Assembly (NCBI GenBank): GCA_030539475.1
Contig: JAUNRY010000104.1
Span: forward strand, 1-7,437
Direction: 5' to 3'
Length of the DNA stretch: 7,437 nt
Source of the DNA: Bacteroidia bacterium
Lineage (GTDB): Bacteria; Bacteroidota; Bacteroidia; Bacteroidales; Dysgonomonadaceae
Shown here: positions 1-5,081 of the stretch, in pieces
Layout of the letters: each line of letters opens with the position of its first letter
Position numbering within the stretch: the first letter of the stretch is position 1
Position numbers and translations under genes: made by a program
The notes under the pieces: generated by a model
Seen by the model: only the letters and a program-made list of their open reading frames with translations
Databases searched by the model: none
Told to the model about the DNA's origin: nothing

Positions 1-62
1 TTGTGGTGTTGCCCTGCGCTATTGACAGGAGCGCTTCAGCGCGATTTTTTGCAAGTCCACAA
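1..62. repeat. Nested inverted repeat at window edge
   Basis: TTGTGG at 1-6 is the reverse complement of CCACAA at 57-62. Inside lie alternative GCGC stems: GCGCT (16-20) can pair with AGCGC (30-34), or GCGC (31-34) with GCGC (39-42), but not both at once because positions 31-34 are shared. The element may extend left of the window. Its nature (repeat unit, element end or gene 3' region) cannot be decided from this piece. Confidence 0.35.
31..50 (+). terminator. Possible weak intrinsic terminator, plus strand
   Basis: A 4-bp GCGC stem with loop TTCA (31-42) is followed by GA and six T (45-50). It would serve a plus-strand transcript entering from left of the window. The stem is short, and an alternative pairing with 16-20 competes with it, so the call is tentative. 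Confidence 0.25.
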
Positions 63-152
63 ATAATTGCGGATAATCATATTTCTTAAACAGAACTCAC
101 GTTATCATAAACTTTGTATCCAATTTGTAAGCTCCTCTTCGTTAGAATTTAC

Positions 153-173
153 TTTTGAGACAGCCTCTCAAAA
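153..173. repeat. 8-bp inverted repeat, loop CAGCC
   Basis: TTTTGAGA (153-160) and TCTCAAAA (166-173) form a perfect 8-bp stem around CAGCC. In a minus-strand transcript it reads as a hairpin ending in a short A run rather than a U tract, and the plus-strand version is equally A-ended, so neither is a standard intrinsic terminator. The GAGACAGCC string reminds me of ends of Bacteroidota insertion sequences, but I cannot confirm a match. Confidence 0.45.
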
Positions 174-242
174 ATAAACCATCAAAATAGCGGGCTGAAT
201 ACGAAGTATCGGCGTAGCCAAAACCAACTTAACATTTAAGCT

Positions 243-255
243 GCCTTTTCAAGGC
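243..255. repeat. Perfect hairpin with TTC triloop
   Basis: GCCTT (243-247) and AAGGC (251-255) pair perfectly around TTC. It lies between TTAACA (229-234) and its complement TGTTAA (273-278), so the whole 229-278 stretch can fold as a larger imperfect stem with this hairpin inside. Confidence 0.4.
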
Positions 256-313
256 GAAATCGGAGGCTGGTGTGTTAACCCAACGCGCCGCTTCCAACTC
301 TTTTTTCCTATTT

Positions 314-352
314 CTCTCTCCGCTAGGAGAGAGTACCCGGAGGGGGAGAGAG
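314..352. repeat. Two mutually exclusive CTCTCTCC hairpins
   Basis: CTCTCTCC (314-321) pairs perfectly with GGAGAGAG at 326-333 (loop GCTA) and equally well with a second GGAGAGAG at 345-352. The two 8-bp stems exclude each other. Neither is followed by a T run on either strand. The pattern of a C/T-rich arm followed by G/A-rich arms resembles short palindromic interspersed repeats found between genes in many bacteria; membership in a named family is not shown. Confidence 0.5.
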
Positions 353-375
353 GTTGCATGGGGCTGAAATAAATT

Positions 376-388
376 GCCACTTCGTGGC
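376..388. repeat. Perfect hairpin with TTC triloop
   Basis: GCCAC (376-380) and GTGGC (384-388) pair perfectly around TTC. It has the same architecture (5-bp stem, TTC loop) as the hairpin at 243-255. In a transcript continuing past folK the loop would read GAA. Confidence 0.4.
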
Positions 389-510
389 GTTAGTAATAAG
401 CTGAATATAACCTTATCACCTTATTCGGAATGCTCCTCTTATCCGAAACTCAGGTTAATAACATAACATTCGCAATCATTAACCCTTCGTCCCATAAGTT
501 CAATACCAAG

Positions 511-545
511 CCAATGGCCAATAGCCAATGGCTAACAGCTAATCA
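511..545. repeat. Heptad array A, consensus CYAAYRG
   Basis: Five consecutive 7-bp units lie in exact register: CCAATGG (511-517), CCAATAG (518-524), CCAATGG (525-531), CTAACAG (532-538) and CTAATCA (539-545). The array begins 8 bp after the folK stop codon (554-556), in what should be the 3' untranslated part of the folK transcript. Units are degenerate, so this is an ageing or diversified tandem repeat rather than a fresh microsatellite. Confidence 0.75.
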
Positions 546-549
546 CGTA

Positions 550-578
550 CGCATCAGACGGGTAATCCGTCAGATGCG
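550..578. repeat. 12-bp imperfect hairpin over the folK stop codon
   Basis: Positions 550-561 and 567-578 are inverted complements with one central mismatch (A-A on plus, U-U in the folK mRNA) around the loop GTAAT. The stem covers the last codons and stop codon of folK. It would be a strong terminator stem, but the minus-strand sequence after it (from 549 down) has no U tract, so I annotate it as a structured repeat rather than a terminator. Confidence 0.55.
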
Positions 579-1045
579 GCGGCGGGGGGTGTCAACCGGC
601 GTATGCTTTTCCCGAGAACGGGATGGATGGTATCGGGAGAAATTTCCGCGAAAGGGACCAATACAAATTCACGACGATGAAACCGCGGGTGCGGGATAAG
701 TAAACCGGGTTCTTCGATGATAAGGTTGTCGAACATCAGGATATCGATATCGATAACGCGGTCGGCGTATTTTCCGTCGCTCGATTTTTTTGTCCTGCCC
801 AGTTTCTTTTCAATTTCCTGAGTTTGTTGCAGCACTTGGCGTGGGTTCAGGGTGGCGACAACCCGGCATACGGTATTGACAAATTGGTTTTCCGACTCAA
901 ACCCATCGGGGGGGGAAACATAAAAAGCGGATTTGGAAACAATTTTTCCAATCCGCTTTTCAATCTCTTTGTACGCGCGCTCGATATTTTTTTGTTTGTC
1001 GCCCAGATTGGAACCAAGGCCTAAAAAAACTTGGTAAGTTTTCAT
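554..1045 (-). CDS. folK: 2-amino-4-hydroxy-6-hydroxymethyldihydropteridine pyrophosphokinase (HPPK)
   Basis: This cytosolic enzyme transfers pyrophosphate from ATP to 6-hydroxymethyl-7,8-dihydropterin in folate synthesis. The 163-residue length fits single-domain HPPK. Visible marks are the N-terminal GLGSNLGD (residues 9-16), the pterin-loop region around SPPDGF (44-49) and QFVN (54-57), the signature KYADRVIDIDIL (92-103) with R96 and the Mg-binding aspartates D99 and D101, and IPHPRFHRREFVLVP (117-131). The start is the ATG whose frame opens directly with the MKTYQVFLGLGSN strand; no Shine-Dalgarno precedes it. It is the last gene of the ftsX-to-folK run, 90 bp after queA. Odd points: a C8 run in codons 44-46, a C6 run near the end, and a C-terminal tail (TPPAAASDGLPV) that looks unlike a normal HPPK end and lies partly in a hairpin. 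I have high confidence in the family and less in whether the extreme C terminus is native. Confidence 0.95.
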   Translation of the reverse strand: MKTYQVFLGLGSNLGDKQKNIERAYKEIEKRIGKIVSKSAFYVSPPDGFESENQFVNTVCRVVATLNPRQVLQQTQEIEKKLGRTKKSSDGKYADRVIDIDILMFDNLIIEEPGLLIPHPRFHRREFVLVPFAEISPDTIHPVLGKSIRRLTPPAAASDGLPV

Positions 1046-1135
1046 TTGTGCTGACTTTATTCAGTTTTTTTGATTGGTTTTGGGTGGCAATAAATCGATA
1101 ATATAGAATGAGATGCGATTTTATCACGCCTCTAC

Positions 1136-2185
1136 TTAAATTATCAGCATAGCATCGCCATAGGCGCCAAACTCGTATTTCTCTTTGATGGCTGTTTGGT
1201 AAACATCCATAATTCTGTCGTATCCGCCAAAGGCGCACGTTACCATCAACAACGTGGAATAGGGCAGGTGAAAATTGGTAACCAAGGCGTCGGGCAACGT
1301 GAAATCGTACGGCGGGAAAATAAATTTATTGGTCCAGCCTTCCCGCGGCTTAATGTGCCCGTCGGTACTGATGGTTGTTTCAATGGCGCGCAACACGGAA
1401 GTTCCCACGGCGCAGATGGTATGGCCGTTGTCTTTGGCCGCGTTCACCTTGTCGCACAATTCCTGCGTGATAATCATTTGCTCGGAATCTACCTTGTGTT
1501 TGGTGAGATCTTCCACGTCGATATCGCGGTATGCTCCCAAGCCGTGATGCAGGGTGAGGAAACCGTAATCGATGTTCTTTATTTCCATACGCTTTATCAA
1601 CTCGCGGCTGAAATGCAAACCGGCTGCCGGAACCACCACCGCTCCTTCTGTGCTTGCAAAAATATTCTGGTATCTCTCGGCGTCTTCCGGCACAGCCGAG
1701 CGTTCCATGTACTCCGGAATGGGCGTTTCGCCAATGGAAAACAACAGTTGTTTGAATTCTTCGTACGGCCCGTCGTAAAGGAAACGAAGCGTACGCCCAC
1801 GCGACGTGGTGTTGTCGATTACTTCGGCCACCAGATCTTCGTTTTCTCCAAAATACAGTTTATTGCCTATCCTGATTTTTCGCGCGGGATTTACCAACAC
1901 ATCCCACAAATGCTGAGCGGGATTCAATTCCCTCAACAAAAATACCTCTATCTTGGCTCCGGTTTTTTCTTTGTTTCCGAATAACCGGGCAGGAAAAACC
2001 TTGGTGTTGTTGAAAACAAAAAAATCGTTGGCATCAAAAAAATTAATGATGTCTTTAAATACCAGGTGTTCAATTTTGTCGGAATTTTTATGAACGACAA
2101 GCAATCGCGACTCATCGCGGTGGTTGCTCGGATATTTTGCTATTAACTCTTCCGGCAAATTAAATTTAAACTGAGAAAGTTTCAT
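1136..2185 (-). CDS. queA: S-adenosylmethionine:tRNA ribosyltransferase-isomerase
   Basis: QueA transfers and rearranges the ribosyl part of S-adenosylmethionine onto preQ1 at position 34 of tRNA, giving epoxyqueuosine. The 349-residue protein spans the whole family length. Conserved blocks are MKLSQFKFNLPEELIA (1-16), FNNTKVFPARLFG (58-70), IGETPIPEYMER (151-162), GAVVVPAAGLHFS (181-193), VGTSVLRAIE (260-269), TNFHLPYSTLLM (303-314) and YGDAMLI (342-348). Two blocks depart from the usual wording I know: PTAGLHF reads PAAGLHF (A187), and VGTT reads VGTS. Whether this is a lineage trait or affects activity is unclear. The gene lies 67 bp after truB, and nearly all of that gap is a heptad array ending 5 bp before the ATG. 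No Shine-Dalgarno is present. It is grouped with truB, another tRNA modification gene. Confidence 0.96.
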   Translation of the reverse strand: MKLSQFKFNLPEELIAKYPSNHRDESRLLVVHKNSDKIEHLVFKDIINFFDANDFFVFNNTKVFPARLFGNKEKTGAKIEVFLLRELNPAQHLWDVLVNPARKIRIGNKLYFGENEDLVAEVIDNTTSRGRTLRFLYDGPYEEFKQLLFSIGETPIPEYMERSAVPEDAERYQNIFASTEGAVVVPAAGLHFSRELIKRMEIKNIDYGFLTLHHGLGAYRDIDVEDLTKHKVDSEQMIITQELCDKVNAAKDNGHTICAVGTSVLRAIETTISTDGHIKPREGWTNKFIFPPYDFTLPDALVTNFHLPYSTLLMVTCAFGGYDRIMDVYQTAIKEKYEFGAYGDAMLII

Positions 2186-2190
2186 ATATA

Positions 2191-2244
2191 AATGTTTGAT
2201 GTTTTGATGTTTGGGGTTGAACGTTTGATGTTTGACGTTTGGGG
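2191..2244. repeat. Heptad array B, consensus GAYGTTT
   Basis: On the plus strand the units are AATGTTT (2191-2197), GATGTTTT (2198-2205, one extra T), GATGTTT (2206-2212), GGGGTTG (2213-2219), AACGTTT (2220-2226), GATGTTT (2227-2233), GACGTTT (2234-2240) and a trailing GGGG. In the mRNA it reads as an unstructured A/C-rich AAACRTC repeat. It occupies positions -6 to -59 before the queA ATG and fills 54 of the 67 bp between truB and queA. Confidence 0.75.
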
Positions 2245-2252
2245 AACCCGCG

Positions 2253-2945
2253 CTAATTTACGATTTCTGAGTTGAAAAACTCATCCAATTCTTCCACTTT
2301 CATACAATCTTTTAACGAAATATCTCCCACTCTTGTTCGTTCCAGTGCAGTGAGATGCGCTCCCGATTGCAGGCATTGGCCAATATCGCGGGCAAGCGCA
2401 CGAATGTATGTTCCTTTGCTGCAAAGAACACGAATGGTTATGGTTGGTAAATTATATGAAATTAATTCAATATCATCTATAACCAACATCTTTGGTTTTA
2501 GTTCAATGTTTTCGTTTTTTCGGGCAAATTCGTAAGCTCTTTTCCCTTGAACTTTTACAGCCGAAAAAACGGGCGGAACCTGTTCAATTTCGCCGATAAA
2601 ATTCCGCAGGCAGGCTTCCACCTTGTCGCGGGTGATGTGATTGGTGGGATATTCCGCGTCTATTTCCGTTTCGAGGTCAAACGACGGTGTTGTGGCTCCC
2701 AGCCTCATTTGGGCCACGTATTCTTTTGTCTGGGCTTGCAGCCGCTCAATTTCTTTTGTTTTTTTGCCGGTGCAAATGGTCATTACACCGGTTGCCAGCG
2801 GATCGAGGGTGCCGGCATGCCCCACTTTCAGTTTTTTTATTCTCAGCTTCCCGCACAGTTTTGCGCGTACTACCCGCACCAGCCGGAACGATGTCCAGTG
2901 CAGCGGTTTATCGATGTGCAGAATTTCTCCTTCAATAAAATCCAT
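2253..2945 (-). CDS. truB: tRNA pseudouridine(55) synthase
   Basis: TruB isomerises uridine 55 in the T loop of tRNAs to pseudouridine. Key blocks are HIDKPLHWTSF (10-20), KVGHAGTLDPLATGV (40-54) with the catalytic aspartate D48, the conserved tyrosine Y76 in KEYVAQMRLG, VPPVFSAVKVQGKRAYEFAR in the middle of the protein, and CSKGTYIRALARDIG near the C-terminal third. The 230 residues end soon after the catalytic domain, so the C-terminal PUA domain found in the 314-residue E. coli enzyme is absent; short forms like this are usual in Bacteroidota as far as I recall. The start lies 25 bp after the uppP stop, without a Shine-Dalgarno sequence. It is part of the ftsX-to-folK run and probably co-transcribed with uppP and queA. 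Confidence 0.96.
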   Translation of the reverse strand: MDFIEGEILHIDKPLHWTSFRLVRVVRAKLCGKLRIKKLKVGHAGTLDPLATGVMTICTGKKTKEIERLQAQTKEYVAQMRLGATTPSFDLETEIDAEYPTNHITRDKVEACLRNFIGEIEQVPPVFSAVKVQGKRAYEFARKNENIELKPKMLVIDDIELISYNLPTITIRVLCSKGTYIRALARDIGQCLQSGAHLTALERTRVGDISLKDCMKVEELDEFFNSEIVN

Positions 2946-2970
2946 TTAATTCGGTTAAATTGTTATCCGT

Positions 2971-3771
2971 TCAGGAAAAAACGGTGAAAAGCAGCGTTGC
3001 CAATCCCACCGCGCCGCAATAGATGGCAAAATAGATCAGTTTTCCTTTCCGCACAATGTTTATCATCCATTTGCAGGCGAAACATCCCGAAACGAACGCC
3101 GCCAAAAATCCTGCCGCTAACGCTGTGGTGGAAATGTTGCCGGTAACGTCTGCCCCTTTTGCCATTTTTACAAGGTCGAGCAGGGCTTCGCCCATAATCG
3201 GTGGAATGACCATCAGAAACGAAAATTGCGCCAACGTGGTTTTCTTATTCCCCAACAAAAGGCCGGTGGCAATGGTGGAACCCGATCGCGACAGCCCCGG
3301 CAGCACCGCAACAGCTTGCGCTATGCCGATAATGAACGCGTCGCGCGGGCTTATTTTGCTTTTCTCGCGCGGCTTAAAATAATAGGAAAACGCGAGCAGG
3401 AGCGCCGTAACCAGCAACATGCAGCCCACGATTAACAGCCCCGAACCAAAAACCGCCTCAACCTCGTCTTTAAAGAAAAAACCGATGATGCCGATGGGAA
3501 TCATCGATATAAGAATATTTCCCGCATAGCGCGTTTCCTCATTCAGGCGAAACCGGAAAAGCCCCCGGAAAATCCACGAAATTTCTTTCCAGAGGATAAC
3601 CAGCGTACTCAGCACCGTGGCTATATGTACAAGCACGGTAAAGGCCATGTTTTCTTCGGCCTCGATGCCGAACAAAGCCGAGCCGATGGCCAAATGCCCG
3701 CTGCTGCTCACGGGCAAATATTCGGTAAGTCCCTGCAAAATGCCCAGGACGATTGCTTCAAAGACACTCAT
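2971..3771 (-). CDS. uppP: Undecaprenyl-diphosphatase (bacitracin resistance protein BacA family)
   Basis: UppP removes one phosphate from undecaprenyl diphosphate in the inner membrane, recycling the lipid carrier for peptidoglycan and other surface polymers; overproduction of the family gives bacitracin resistance. The 266-residue, highly hydrophobic protein has the two family signatures: GILQGLTEYLPVSSSGH (10-26) with the catalytic glutamate E17 and histidine H26, and LPGLSRSGST (157-166) with arginine R162. Several membrane segments are evident, for example about 44-61, 86-100, 112-132, 182-201 and 215-235. The start is the ATG immediately before SVFEAIVLGILQG, which matches the normal N terminus. 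It begins 40 bp after the DUF3098 gene and ends 25 bp before truB. Its place beside ftsX fits an envelope and division role for the front half of the operon. Confidence 0.96.
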   Translation of the reverse strand: MSVFEAIVLGILQGLTEYLPVSSSGHLAIGSALFGIEAEENMAFTVLVHIATVLSTLVILWKEISWIFRGLFRFRLNEETRYAGNILISMIPIGIIGFFFKDEVEAVFGSGLLIVGCMLLVTALLLAFSYYFKPREKSKISPRDAFIIGIAQAVAVLPGLSRSGSTIATGLLLGNKKTTLAQFSFLMVIPPIMGEALLDLVKMAKGADVTGNISTTALAAGFLAAFVSGCFACKWMINIVRKGKLIYFAIYCGAVGLATLLFTVFS

Positions 3772-3811
3772 TCTGTCGTTCGTTAAAAAGTTGGGTGTAA
3801 AGAATCACTTT

Positions 3812-4057
3812 CTACTTGTTTTCCCGGTTGTTGCGGTTTTTTGCCGGATACAGTATTCCGAAAATCATCAGCACAAAGCCAATCATGCAAACAACGGGCG
3901 CCAATTTAATGCGCCGGGCACTGAAAATATCGGGTTCAAAACCTTCAAATGTGGTTGCCGGGCCGCTCATCAGCAGAAAACCGATGATGATAATAAGTGT
4001 GGCCGCACCGCAAATGATAAGGTTTATTTTGTGGAAAGCGAGATTTTTGTGAGACAT
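3812..4057 (-). CDS. DUF3098 family small membrane protein
   Basis: This 81-residue protein has two predicted membrane segments, about residues 12-30 and 51-70, joined by a short loop containing FEPDIFSARRIKLAP (40-54), and a charged tail (AKNRNNRENK). The LAF start, GFLLMSG, the DIFSxRRIxLAP stretch and the GFVLMIFGI segment match my memory of the DUF3098 family, which is found in Bacteroidota between ftsX and uppP. No biochemical function is known to me. Its fixed position suggests a link to FtsX or to undecaprenyl lipid handling, which is inference. The ATG is preceded by an A-rich leader and a heptad array 12-46 bp upstream, with no Shine-Dalgarno. uppP follows 40 bp later. Confidence 0.85.
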   Translation of the reverse strand: MSHKNLAFHKINLIICGAATLIIIIGFLLMSGPATTFEGFEPDIFSARRIKLAPVVCMIGFVLMIFGILYPAKNRNNRENK

Positions 4058-4068
4058 ACTTTTTTAAA

Positions 4069-4103
4069 GTTATGAGTTATGAGTGTTAAGTTTTGAGTTT
4101 TGA
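4069..4103. repeat. Heptad array C, consensus GTTWTGA
   Basis: Five 7-bp units in exact register: GTTATGA (4069-4075), GTTATGA (4076-4082), GTGTTAA (4083-4089), GTTTTGA (4090-4096) and GTTTTGA (4097-4103). In the mRNA it reads TCAWAAC and lies -12 to -46 before the start of the DUF3098 gene. The two left units and the two right units are identical pairs, suggesting recent duplication within each pair. Confidence 0.78.
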
Positions 4104-4148
4104 GATTGCTGCGCTAAATAGAAACCAAGTTACTTTGCTGACAGACCA

Positions 4149-4199
4149 GTCTAAAAGTCTAAATGTCTGCTGTCTAATATCTGATATCTGACATCTATC
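4149..4199. repeat. Heptad array D, consensus RTCTRAY
   Basis: Units begin with two octamers GTCTAAAA (4149-4156) and GTCTAAAT (4157-4164), followed by heptads GTCTGCT (4165-4171), GTCTAAT (4172-4178), ATCTGAT (4179-4185), ATCTGAC (4186-4192) and ATCTATC (4193-4199). The array ends one base before the ftsX stop codon (4201-4203) and is separated from array C by about 45 bp of ordinary-looking sequence. In the mRNA it is the first thing after ftsX. Confidence 0.75.
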
Positions 4200-4200
4200 T

Positions 4201-5079
4201 TCATACATAATACAAATTTTCCGTTCTCATTTTCAGGTAACGGTTTACGGCAAAATAAGTAGCCACTGTTGAAATAAAAATTCCCAGCACAATTACGGCG
4301 GCGAAAATGACGATCAAATCCGTCAGGCTTAAAATGAATTGCAGCTCGGCGTATTCTCTGTTGAAATACAAAAGGATAAGGAAAATAATTCCGTTTGCCA
4401 GAATCCCGGCCAAAATGCCGGTGAGTATATTGTTGCGGATAAAGGGCCGGCGGATAAAACTTCCGTTGGCGCCAACGAGCTTCATTGTGTTGATAATAAA
4501 CCGCTTGGAGTAAACGCTCAACCGGATGGTGTTTCTTATGAGCGTAAAAGAAATAAAAAGCAATACAAGAGCCAAAATCAGCAATATCATGGTAACTTTG
4601 GCTAAATTATCGTTGATGAGATCGATGGCTTCCTGTTGATAAAGTAAATCGCGGACATTGCTTTGCTGCCTGATTGTTTGACTGATAAGGGCGATGCTGT
4701 CGTTATTGGCGTACTCCGAGTGCAGGTAAATTTCTATGGCGTCCTGCGCCGGGTTGTATCCGAGCAACTCTTCGGGATCTTCTCCCAAATCTTTGATAAG
4801 TTGCTCCTTTGCCTCGTCTTTGCTGATGAATCGTGAAGATTTAACAAACGGCTGGCCGTCCAGGTTTTTTCTCAGGATTTGAATTTCGGCGTCGGTAACC
4901 TCGTTATCGAGCATCACGCTGAAACTCATGTTTTCTTTCACGAAATTAGACAATCCGTTGCCCATAAACAAAATAAGTATGGTAAGCCCCAGCAAAACCA
5001 ATACCAGCGTAATGCTTATGGTTGACGTAATTTTCGCGTTGACAAACCGCGCGGTTGATATCTTTTTCTTTCTCGACAT
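4201..5079 (-). CDS. ftsX: Cell division protein FtsX (permease-like)
   Basis: FtsX is the membrane half of the FtsEX complex, which couples ATP hydrolysis in the cytoplasm to control of peptidoglycan hydrolases at the division site. The 292-residue protein has the expected layout: a basic cytoplasmic N terminus (SRKKK), a first membrane segment at about 20-40, an extracytoplasmic domain from about 45 to 158, and three further segments at about 161-183, 218-238 and 251-273. The cytoplasmic stretch RNTIRLSVYSKRFIINTMKLVGA (182-204, interrupted here only by my description) is the conserved FtsX region that contacts FtsE. No ftsE gene lies next to it. It is preceded by a candidate promoter and starts the six-gene run. 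The sequence just before the ATG is unusual: it resembles the anti-Shine-Dalgarno end of 16S rRNA rather than a ribosome-binding site. Confidence 0.93.
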   Translation of the reverse strand: MSRKKKISTARFVNAKITSTISITLVLVLLGLTILILFMGNGLSNFVKENMSFSVMLDNEVTDAEIQILRKNLDGQPFVKSSRFISKDEAKEQLIKDLGEDPEELLGYNPAQDAIEIYLHSEYANNDSIALISQTIRQQSNVRDLLYQQEAIDLINDNLAKVTMILLILALVLLFISFTLIRNTIRLSVYSKRFIINTMKLVGANGSFIRRPFIRNNILTGILAGILANGIIFLILLYFNREYAELQFILSLTDLIVIFAAVIVLGIFISTVATYFAVNRYLKMRTENLYYV

Positions 5080-5081
5080 AA

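Larger units (their letters stand above)
1..553. other. Gene-free, repeat-rich region downstream of folK
   Basis: I find no convincing coding sequence here on either strand; the only open frame entering it from folK (430-699, plus strand) runs antisense to folK and has no family resemblance. The stretch holds many short inverted repeats: GCGC hairpins at 16-42, an 8-bp stem at 153-173, ATAC-GAA-GTAT at 199-209, GCCTT-TTC-AAGGC at 243-255, an 8-bp stem at 314-333 with a second pairing partner at 345-352, GCCAC-TTC-GTGGC at 376-388, and TTCGGA/TCCGAA at 424-447. A heptad array closes it at 511-545. Such density suggests a mosaic of interspersed repeats or mobile-element remnants, which is inference. 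No clear U-tract terminator for the folK transcript is visible. Confidence 0.7.

Noticed and set aside
610..623. TCCCG-AGAA-CGGGA hairpin as an early folK terminator
   Set aside because: It is inside conserved folK coding sequence (HPVLGKS region) and lacks a U tract; likely chance.
430..699. Plus-strand open frame overlapping the end of folK
   Set aside because: It runs through the heptad array, the stop hairpin and antisense folK sequence; the arginine-rich product looks spurious.
1196..1984. Long plus-strand open frame (262 codons) opposite queA
   Set aside because: It lies wholly antisense to a clear queA gene, shows no family resemblance, and reads as low-quality shadow protein.
2944..2960. 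ATTTAA/TTAAAT hairpin over the truB start codon
   Set aside because: Six A/T pairs with a 5-base loop are weak and expected by chance in an A/T-rich gap; no further support for translational control.
4069..4199. CRISPR array
   Set aside because: Units are 7-8 bp and directly adjacent, without spacers or cas genes.
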